From contig CAOOMX010000009.1 in the NCBI GenBank assembly GCA_948497845.1, forward strand, positions 1 to 36,946: DNA of 36,946 bases. Direction: 5' to 3'. This document shows, one piece after another, positions 31,791-36,946 of this stretch. Every line of letters begins with the position of its first letter. The first letter of the stretch is position 1. The position numbers were made by a program, and so were the translations under genes. Source of the DNA: an uncultured Bacilli bacterium. Its GTDB lineage: Bacteria; Bacillota_I; Bacilli_A; RF39; UBA660. The notes under the pieces were generated by a model that saw only the letters and a program-made list of their open reading frames with translations, was not told the origin of the DNA and made no database searches.

Positions 31791-31814
31791 GGGAAAAAAG
31801 TTTCCTTTTTTCCC
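31791..31814. repeat. perfect 10-bp hairpin in the gap before the element's small-gene operon
   Basis: GGGAAAAAAG (31791-31800) and CTTTTTTCCC (31805-31814) are exactly complementary with a four-base loop; on the minus strand the loop is GAAA, a stable GNRA tetraloop. No T-run follows on the minus strand, so it is not a standard terminator for the primase gene; on the plus strand a TTTTTC follows. Confidence 0.7.
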
Positions 31815-31833
31815 TTTTTCTTATTTTCTTTTA

Positions 31834-34272
31834 TCAAAAATCGAACTGATCCACGGTGTTGTTTATTCCTGTTTCCTCATCATTAGCAGTGTCTGGATCA
31901 TCGATAAACAGATCATTATTATTGCAGCCATATTCTTTTTTAGCTCTTAGTGATAGAGTAATATATTTAAAATAATCATATCCGCCATTAGTATGAATTA
32001 TTTCTCCCTTACCCATATCAGTTAGCATTTTCTTCATTTCTTTTTTAGTTTGTGCATAACCACCATTATTGGCTTTACACCACTCTTTATAAGTTTGATA
32101 AATGATTTTCACTGTGCATTTATCTTTAATTGGCTCATTTTCAGGTCTATCAACAAGACATTCTTCATAAAAACTTAAGAACGAATCGTTTTCAACTCTG
32201 TATAATTGATTTCTTTGTTTACATATTTCTGGGATATCATATTGATATCCATTGTTAATAACTTCCATAAGCCCTCCAATCGCTAGCGAAACAATATATT
32301 CCTTTTCTTCGAGTAAATGTTCTAAAAGTTGCTTATCTCTTTTTTCTTCGGGAATAACATTATCACACTCTATAATAACCATTCTATCGTAAACATGATC
32401 GCCTTTATCTCCACCGAAGACAGGCATTCTATTACCAAGCATCCAAATGACACCATTATATCTAAAATCGATTAGCCCCTCATTCTTATAAGAGTCAGTG
32501 ATATAGTCGCCACCTGTTATTTGCTTAAATTTTTCTAAACTGTTAATTTTCATACCGCTCATATCGTTAGATCCTGCTAGTCGCTTATTTAATAGTTCTA
32601 TAGCATGAAAAGGCCTTTCTAAATCTTTTAAATCTACGCTCGTACAGTTTTCAACACCTATTAATCTTGTAAGCAATAGTTTTACTTGCGATTTTCCACT
32701 ATTACCAGGTCCGATACAGAAAAACGCTTGCTTCATTCTATATCCACGAACATTGCTTAACGCTACTCCCATACCTTGCAATATTAATCTTTTAATTTCT
32801 ACATTACCTTTGGTAAAGTCGTTAAGAAAATTATCAAAATATCTTTTTTCAGGTACAGGACAATTTTCAACATAATTGCATGGAATTTGCGTTGTAATTA
32901 GATATTTAGACGAGTGAGGTAGTAATTTACCAGTTCTAATATCTAAAATCCCATTTTTAAAATTAATGATATTTTCATTTGCGTTCATATCTTCCATTAA
33001 CCTGTGATGATTTATTTCTGTCATAAGAAGATTTAATACTTCTTTTAATGCGGTCATTTTATGTAAAGATAACGGTTCAATAAATTGTTTTATTAAATAC
33101 AATATCTCTTCATCATCAAGCATCTTATACCTGTTGTCGCAATAGAAATACTTGATTATACCGCTTTTAGACCTATTTTTAGCAAAAATATAAGGAATAT
33201 TATCACTAATAAATTTTGCTAAAGCAGGACATGATAGTTTCCACTTAGGCTCGTCGCTATCGTCGTCAGCAGAGTTATATATCCAATCTATATCTTCTAT
33301 TGACGGTACGGGATACCCTAGCTTTCTTATATTTTCTGTAATTTGGCTTTTGATTTTCTTTTCTTCATTACTAGCAGAACTATCTGTATGCTTCTTGCTT
33401 GGCTTTTCGTTTATTCCTAGTAATTCACTTTTAAAATATCTAATTGCATCTTTTAGTTCCATGTTTTTTGTTAGCATTAAATAATCTATAATTGATCCCC
33501 CAACTCTGCCATTTTGTCCGAAGCAAAAAAATGTATTCGTATTAGAATAGAATCTAAAACAATCATTATGACCGCAGATAGGACATTTTTTAAAATAGAT
33601 TGTATTTCCCGATACATGATCTACCTCATATTTTTTTGAAATGTATTCTAAAAAGTCAAATTCACGTATCATTTGCGTTAATTCATCATTTTTGTTATAA
33701 TTATTAGGAGATGACGGCTTATGTATTCTTATAGCATCATCTAAGGTAATCGTGGCATTTGCATTAACTATGGTTACCTTTTTTGTTTGTCCGTCAGTTC
33801 CAAAAAATATTCTTGATAAATTTTTGCAAGCTTGATCTCCACCTATAAAATCGATTAATACTTTTACCATAAATTCGACCTTATTCTTTTCAGTAAGTGG
33901 AGTAGGAAGTAGAAATAATAATCTAAACTTCGGCAGTTCATTAGTGCTACTAAACGTGTGATAATATCCTAATACATGAATATTTACTTTTTCAAAAGAA
34001 GCAACTGCATCTTCTGGAGTTATAATTTTCTCTGTATCATTATCTACGTCAATACATATAAGTTGTTGCTGTCGCCAGTCTTCATTTTTCATACCGCCAG
34101 CCATTACAGCAGGACAATAAGTGTATCCCTTTTCTATACAAGAACATAGTTGTTCTATAGTTACTTCTTTTAATGCTGACGATTGTCCTAATCTGTTTTG
34201 AATTTTGCCTATTTCAGCACCTGCTGGCTTTTCTTTATATGGTACTTCGTCAATCATTAATTTTATACTCAT
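31834..34272 (-). CDS. primase/helicase replication protein (P4/D5-like)
   Basis: An 812-residue multidomain protein. The N-terminal part has QQLICIDVDND and GYYHTFSSTNELPKFRLLFLLP, then KNLSRIFFGTDG, resembling an archaeo-eukaryotic-type primase active site. A zinc-finger segment of the CHC2 type lies at about 229-250 (CPICGHNDCFRFYSNTNTFFC) followed by GGSIIDYLMLTKNM. The C-terminal SF3-type helicase has Walker A GPGNSGKS near 520, with ITGGDYITDSYKNEG and VIWMLGNRMPVFGGDKG after it, typical of D5/P4-family helicases. It would start and unwind replication of the excised element. The start overlaps the upstream small gene by 23 bases and has GAGGG. The gene is intact. Confidence 0.85.
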   Translation of the reverse strand: MSIKLMIDEVPYKEKPAGAEIGKIQNRLGQSSALKEVTIEQLCSCIEKGYTYCPAVMAGGMKNEDWRQQQLICIDVDNDTEKIITPEDAVASFEKVNIHVLGYYHTFSSTNELPKFRLLFLLPTPLTEKNKVEFMVKVLIDFIGGDQACKNLSRIFFGTDGQTKKVTIVNANATITLDDAIRIHKPSSPNNYNKNDELTQMIREFDFLEYISKKYEVDHVSGNTIYFKKCPICGHNDCFRFYSNTNTFFCFGQNGRVGGSIIDYLMLTKNMELKDAIRYFKSELLGINEKPSKKHTDSSASNEEKKIKSQITENIRKLGYPVPSIEDIDWIYNSADDDSDEPKWKLSCPALAKFISDNIPYIFAKNRSKSGIIKYFYCDNRYKMLDDEEILYLIKQFIEPLSLHKMTALKEVLNLLMTEINHHRLMEDMNANENIINFKNGILDIRTGKLLPHSSKYLITTQIPCNYVENCPVPEKRYFDNFLNDFTKGNVEIKRLILQGMGVALSNVRGYRMKQAFFCIGPGNSGKSQVKLLLTRLIGVENCTSVDLKDLERPFHAIELLNKRLAGSNDMSGMKINSLEKFKQITGGDYITDSYKNEGLIDFRYNGVIWMLGNRMPVFGGDKGDHVYDRMVIIECDNVIPEEKRDKQLLEHLLEEKEYIVSLAIGGLMEVINNGYQYDIPEICKQRNQLYRVENDSFLSFYEECLVDRPENEPIKDKCTVKIIYQTYKEWCKANNGGYAQTKKEMKKMLTDMGKGEIIHTNGGYDYFKYITLSLRAKKEYGCNNNDLFIDDPDTANDEETGINNTVDQFDF

Positions 34273-34492
34273 AAGTTCCCTCGCTATTTTTAATCATAAT
34301 ACCATAGTTCATATAATCATCTAACTTGCTATAATCAACAGCACTTAATAGCTTAAACATTAAATCTGCTTCTGAACCAGTATAAGTAGGTCCGATTTGG
34401 ATACAGCTATAACCTTTAATGTCATTAAATACTCTTAATTTACCGTCACCTTTTTTAGTTCTTGGATCGTATTTCAATTCTATTCTGTTCAT
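34250..34492 (-). CDS. small hypothetical protein of the element
   Basis: An 80-residue protein (MNRIELKYDPRTKKGDGKLRVFNDIKGYSCIQIG...) with alternating strands and no membrane segment. I do not recognise it. Its AAGGAG site lies in the end of the recombinase gene, with a 4-base ATGA-type overlap, and its own end overlaps the primase start, so expression of the three is likely coupled. Confidence 0.7.
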   Translation of the reverse strand: MNRIELKYDPRTKKGDGKLRVFNDIKGYSCIQIGPTYTGSEADLMFKLLSAVDYSKLDDYMNYGIMIKNSEGTYEYKIND

Positions 34493-35115
34493 ATTTTCTC
34501 CTTTTCAATTTTATTTTCTTTTACCATTTTATAAAACGTCGGCTTACTCAAATTTAATTCTTTCATAGCAGTTACAGCAGTTATTTCATTATTTTTCCAA
34601 CGAGTAGTAACCTCTGCAAATTTTTCAGGCATCTTAACTCGTGGTCGTCCAAACGGATTACCTGTTTTAGTTCCATACTTTTTGGCTGTATCAATGCCAG
34701 CTCGTTGAAATTCGCGTATGTGATCCAGTTCTTCCTCAGCACCATATCCAAATATTTCTAAAATAAGGTCATTAACAAACGAACCAATTTTATCTTTATA
34801 AAGAGTGGTATCCAAAAGTGGCATCGTTGTCACTTTTATATCGATTCCAATATCCTGAGTAAGTTGTTTCCATTCATCTCTAATCATTCTCCTGTTGCGA
34901 CCTAAACGACTTAGGGCATGAATATACAAAAGGTCTCCTTTACGCAAGCATTGCTTTAATGCTTGATACTGTGGACGTTCAAAATTTTTACCGCTAGCCT
35001 TGTCAATGAAAATATTTCTTTCATCAATTCCTAATGATAGTGCTTCGTCCACTTGATAATTTTCATTTTGCCGTGGCGAACTCGAACGGCTATAGTAGAA
35101 CACTTTATTTTCCAT
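34489..35115 (-). CDS. serine recombinase (resolvase/invertase family)
   Basis: A 208-residue small serine recombinase. The catalytic domain starts MENKVFYYSRSSSPRQNE, where the serine two places after arginine (about Ser12) is the nucleophile. It has DKASGKNFERPQYQALKQCLRKGD and YIHALSRLGRNRR with the R-L-G-R active-site arginines, then a long E helix (FGYGAEEELDHIREFQRAGI) and a C-terminal HTH (GRPRVKMPEKFAEV...TAVTAMKELNLSKPTFYKMV). Family members resolve multimers or invert DNA. The ATG at 35115 follows AAAGGAG and matches the normal N-terminus; the frame is open another 39 codons upstream through dyad repeats that look like its binding site. It precedes a small gene and the primase, so dimer resolution of the element is plausible. 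Confidence 0.85.
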   Translation of the reverse strand: MENKVFYYSRSSSPRQNENYQVDEALSLGIDERNIFIDKASGKNFERPQYQALKQCLRKGDLLYIHALSRLGRNRRMIRDEWKQLTQDIGIDIKVTTMPLLDTTLYKDKIGSFVNDLILEIFGYGAEEELDHIREFQRAGIDTAKKYGTKTGNPFGRPRVKMPEKFAEVTTRWKNNEITAVTAMKELNLSKPTFYKMVKENKIEKEKI

Positions 35116-35159
35116 ATTTAATGTTGCTCCTTTCTTTATAGAAAAAGCATCCCCTAAAA

Positions 35160-35251
35160 GTCTCAAAAAGTCCACATCTAAATCGAGACGTTTCATAAAT
35201 GGTTTTGATAGATTCAGAGACGCAAAATTCATATCAAATCTTGCCGTCTCT
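35160..35251. repeat. dyad array upstream of the serine recombinase (candidate res site or RNA switch)
   Basis: Four GTCTC/GAGAC blocks lie in alternating orientation: GTCTC 35160-35164, CGAGACG 35184-35190, AGAGACG 35216-35222 and CGTCTCT 35245-35251. The outer pair extends to about 14 matched positions per arm around a 36-bp dyad; the inner pair forms a 31-bp dyad. Sizes and position just before the recombinase start fit resolvase sub-sites. The arms could also form alternative RNA hairpins. Confidence 0.55.
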
Positions 35252-35270
35252 AATACTATACTTTTAGATA

Positions 35271-35663
35271 CTATCCAAAAATCCCGTAATCGTACACAAT
35301 ATTGGTAAGTGAATCGACGACTACCTCTAGCATCGAAGTTAATTCACGATGTGAATATTCGCTAACGTCAATGCTGTCTTCTTCTAGCATGTCTCTACCT
35401 AGTGGTAACAGATCGTACTTGTTTAGAATAGATACAAGCATTTCTATCAAAAAACTCATTTCGTCTTGTGTTAAATCTTCCGTTTCGGTCTCGGCTATTT
35501 TTTGTATCATATATTCAGGATAAGTACATTCCTCGTCATCGTCTTTTTGGTTCTCGTATGAATGAATCAAAGTGGCTATGTTTCTTATCTTGCATTCGAT
35601 ACACATATCTTCTTCACCAACTATTTCAGCTATTATATCAATTAATTCTCTTTCACTAATCAT
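35271..35663 (-). CDS. acidic hypothetical protein of the element
   Basis: A 130-residue, strongly acidic, mostly helical protein (MISERELIDIIAEIVGEEDMCIECKIRNIATLIHSYENQKDDDEE...). C-I-E-C near residue 21 could bind metal but no second pair is seen. I do not recognise a family; high acidity and small size resemble DNA mimics or accessory regulators of mobile elements, which is only a suggestion. GGAGG precedes the start, and the gene overlaps the upstream one by 8 bases. Confidence 0.7.
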   Translation of the reverse strand: MISERELIDIIAEIVGEEDMCIECKIRNIATLIHSYENQKDDDEECTYPEYMIQKIAETETEDLTQDEMSFLIEMLVSILNKYDLLPLGRDMLEEDSIDVSEYSHRELTSMLEVVVDSLTNIVYDYGIFG

Positions 35664-36399
35664 TAATATTTCCTCCTAAATCGTGATTTTTCCCTAAAAT
35701 CTCTATGACTTCAAAATTTACATATTCCTTATCTGGTTGTCCTACAACCTTTTCAATTCTAGCTGTCGGTTGAACTCTTACCCAAGTTCCTTGAAATTGG
35801 TCTAAGACATCTATTATTGTAGTAAAACTACGACAATGTTCTTGCTTCAATTCAACACCAAATGAATTAGTTAGTTCTTTTAATTTTTTAATAGAAGCAT
35901 CAACACAGTACTGGTTGTCATTAAAGAAAAACGATATGCTTTCTTTTTTATAAGTACTTTCATCAAAAAACACCTTAAGTTCAAGATCGATAACATCCAT
36001 ATTTTTTTCTGCTATTTTTCTATGTTTTGAACTTTGCACTTCCGCTATATTCGATTTGCTATAATCATAAGACAATGCTGTCCTTTGAAATGCGATTTCC
36101 AAGTCCGTTGGCTCTTCTGGAATATCGTTAGTATTGATATTATCGTTTTCATAAATAACACCAAAAGGATCATATGCCTCACTGCTGTTGTCATTTACTA
36201 TACTTTGAGGTACAATACTATTGATAGTTTCTTCTGATATGCTATCGTTTTGACTTAGGTTAGTGGCATCTAACTCTAGGTCTTTTTCATTTTCTAATTT
36301 TTCTTGCATTTTACAAGCCTCTCTTTCTTTTATCTCTTTAATGTCACCAACATTTTCTAAAAATAGTTGATAGTTTAATTCTTCTACATTATTATTCAT
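35656..36399 (-). CDS. hypothetical protein of the element, two-part
   Basis: A 247-residue protein. The first half (to about residue 125) is acidic, low-complexity and probably disordered (EEINSIVPQS-type stretches rich in N, D, E, S). The second half (about 150-240) is folded, with VIDLELKVFFDESTYKKESISFFFNDNQYCVD and a strand-rich end WVRVQPTARIEKVVGQPDKEYVNFEVIEILG. I cannot assign a family; position ahead of the replication genes would suit a DNA-binding or recombination accessory factor. The ATG at 36399 directly follows AGGAGG; a longer frame to 36459 runs into the promoter region. A -10-like TATAAT lies at 36439-36444 on the minus strand. Confidence 0.7.
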   Translation of the reverse strand: MNNNVEELNYQLFLENVGDIKEIKEREACKMQEKLENEKDLELDATNLSQNDSISEETINSIVPQSIVNDNSSEAYDPFGVIYENDNINTNDIPEEPTDLEIAFQRTALSYDYSKSNIAEVQSSKHRKIAEKNMDVIDLELKVFFDESTYKKESISFFFNDNQYCVDASIKKLKELTNSFGVELKQEHCRSFTTIIDVLDQFQGTWVRVQPTARIEKVVGQPDKEYVNFEVIEILGKNHDLGGNIND

Positions 36400-36461
36400 A
36401 TTCAAACCTCCTCTATATAAAAGAATTTTAATGATCCAATTATAAATATTGCGGTTCACAT

Positions 36462-36566
36462 AAGCATAGGTAGTCCTACTAGAAAGAATTTTTAACCAAA
36501 TAACTATGTTAGAAAGGAACGATTATTTATGATAACAACCATTATCTAGTAGAACTGCGTATGCCT
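36462..36566 (+). promoter_or_regulatory. long imperfect inverted repeat enclosing a possible leader peptide
   Basis: Arms 36462-36483 and 36545-36566 match at about 17 of 22 positions, including CTACTAGA/TCTAGTAG exactly. The plus-strand loop contains AAAGGAAC, 8 bases, then ATG ATA ACA ACC ATT ATC TAG, a six-codon frame (MITTII) whose stop lies in the right arm. The layout resembles a translational attenuator. No downstream target gene is visible on the plus strand within the window. Confidence 0.45.
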
Positions 36567-36676
36567 ATCTAAACTACAAATATTAATAATTAGATTTACT
36601 TGCCAACTGATTTTTACTACCAGTTGAGCTATCGATATTTTTTTAATTATCACTTCCTTTTCAAAGATCTGTGTCT

Positions 36677-36721
36677 GGTCGAAAGAAACATTTTAATGGG
36701 AGTAAATAGTTTCTTTCGACC
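36677..36721. repeat. 13-bp perfect inverted repeat
   Basis: GGTCGAAAGAAAC (36677-36689) is exactly complementary to GTTTCTTTCGACC (36709-36721) with 19 bases between. No T-run follows, so it is not a terminator. It could be an operator, a relaxase or replication initiator site, or an RNA hairpin. Confidence 0.8.
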
Positions 36722-36749
36722 TGACAAAAAAATTTTACCATATCACGAA

Positions 36750-36778
36750 TTGACAAAGGCTGTTTTAAGCATTACAAT
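36750..36778 (+). promoter_or_regulatory. rightward promoter
   Basis: TTGACA (36750-36755), exactly 17 bases, TACAAT (36773-36778): a near-consensus promoter pointing out of the window. About 50 bases downstream a 13-codon frame starts at 36821 (MVKIKNVKKFDNN), with a poor ribosome binding site. Confidence 0.6.
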
Positions 36779-36849
36779 TATAATTACAAGAAATTTTTTT
36801 ATAGAAAGAAGTCAGTAACATATGGTAAAAATTAAAAATGTTAAAAAAT

Positions 36850-36878
36850 TTGACAATAATTAATAAACGTGTTATAAC
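36850..36878 (+). promoter_or_regulatory. second rightward promoter
   Basis: TTGACA (36850-36855), 17 bases, TATAAC (36873-36878). Its transcript would start about 20 bases before the terminal hairpin. Confidence 0.55.
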
Positions 36879-36898
36879 CCGAGTTTGCCACTTAAAAT

Positions 36899-36930
36899 GA
36901 CAAAAAGCAGGATAAAAAATATCCTGCTTT
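36899..36930 (-). terminator. hairpin terminator
   Basis: AAAGCAGGATA (36904-36914) and TATCCTGCTTT (36920-36930) form a perfect 11-bp stem with a five-base loop. On the minus strand it is followed by more T (five in a row counting three in the stem), so it probably ends a leftward transcript coming from beyond the window. It could attenuate the rightward promoter on the other strand. Confidence 0.6.
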
Positions 36931-36946
36931 AATTGAAACATTAGGA

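Larger units (their letters stand above)
29407..36946. mobile_element. integrative element at tRNA-Gly (left part; continues beyond the window)
   Basis: From the tRNA-Gly 3' end rightward the genes are those of an integrated element: tyrosine integrase, excisionase-like protein, primase/helicase, serine recombinase and small unknowns, all on the minus strand with overlapping ends. By eye the base composition is somewhat less AT-rich than in the envelope genes. No phage structural, relaxase or type IV secretion gene is visible in the 7.5 kb seen, so prophage, ICE, IME and satellite remain open. The distal attachment site is outside the window. Confidence 0.75.
36400..36946. other. structured non-coding region of the element
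   Basis: No convincing protein gene is seen in these 547 bases. They hold two sizeable inverted repeats, a six-codon leader-like frame with ribosome binding site, two rightward promoters and a hairpin terminator near the edge, listed separately. The region separates the minus-strand operon from whatever lies to the right and has the look of a control or replication/transfer origin region. Confidence 0.6.

Noticed and set aside
36598..36608. TTGCCAAC shared with the tRNA-Gly anticodon loop, as a possible second att core
   Set aside because: Only about eight bases match and it lies inside the element, so chance is enough to explain it.
36590..36640. tRNA-like D-arm match on the minus strand (AGCTCAACTGGTAG)
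   Set aside because: No acceptor, anticodon or T arm can be drawn around it; the match is short.
36600..36818. 72-codon plus-strand frame in the element control region
   Set aside because: It would begin with TTG, has no ribosome binding site, is rich in F/Y as expected for AT-rich noise, and runs through a perfect inverted repeat and a promoter.

Overview
The window comes from an AT-rich Gram-positive bacterium, most likely an uncultured gut member of the Bacillota (Bacilli/Erysipelotrichia-like or related). The basis is low G+C by eye, purine-rich AGGAGG/GGTGAT ribosome binding sites, TTGACA/TATAAT-type promoters, a wall teichoic acid (WTA) style pathway, an LCP ligase, LTA-synthase-type enzymes and a secreted cell wall glucosaminidase. 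TGA is used as a stop codon, for example at the end of the integrase, so this is not the mycoplasma code. The genus cannot be named from the sequence alone.

Bases 1-18033 are a minus-strand surface-polymer locus. In transcription order it holds an ATP-grasp ligase, a BCCT transporter, a Stealth sugar-phosphate transferase, a Wzx-type flippase, a PIG-L deacetylase, a Wzy/O-antigen-ligase-type polymerase, a GT4 glycosyltransferase, UDP-GlcNAc 2-epimerase (mnaA), a TagO-TagA fusion, a degenerate HAD-like protein, an LTA-synthase/sulfatase-fold enzyme, a DHHW/AlgX-like protein and an MBOAT acyltransferase. The last two form an O-acetylation pair. At the end lies a GtrII-like gene cut off by an IS3-family element that runs out of the left edge. 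The logic is: TagO-TagA plus MnaA build a ManNAc-GlcNAc-PP-undecaprenol-type primer, GT4 and Stealth extend it, Wzx/Wzy export and polymerise, MBOAT/DHHW O-acetylate, and an LCP protein encoded further right attaches product to peptidoglycan. Several genes here carry single-base frameshifts.

Bases 18034-29090 are chromosomal envelope genes: mnmM (tRNA methyltransferase), a membrane KAP-type NTPase, a two-gene operon of a dockerin-bearing glucosaminidase and a membrane-anchored cohesin-like protein, a lysine-rich membrane protein, and an operon of a second LTA-synthase-type enzyme (frameshifted), a small membrane-anchored protein and an LCP-PASTA protein.

Bases 29091-29446 contain a decayed tRNA-Gly-like sequence with a good promoter, then an intact tRNA-Gly(GCC) and a terminator. 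An integrated mobile element begins immediately after the tRNA and continues past the right edge. It has a tyrosine integrase, excisionase, primase/helicase replication protein, serine recombinase with a candidate res-like dyad array, small accessory genes, and a structured 490-base non-coding region with inverted repeats, a possible leader peptide and rightward promoters.

The most interesting items are the cohesin/dockerin pair on a peptidoglycan hydrolase, the ATP-grasp/BCCT/PIG-L combination inside a polysaccharide locus, the TagO-TagA fusion, the tRNA-Gly pair beside the element, and the res-like and leader-peptide structures within it. At least four single-base frameshifts break otherwise well-preserved genes. 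They may be real decay or variation, or uncorrected sequencing errors, and reads are needed to tell.
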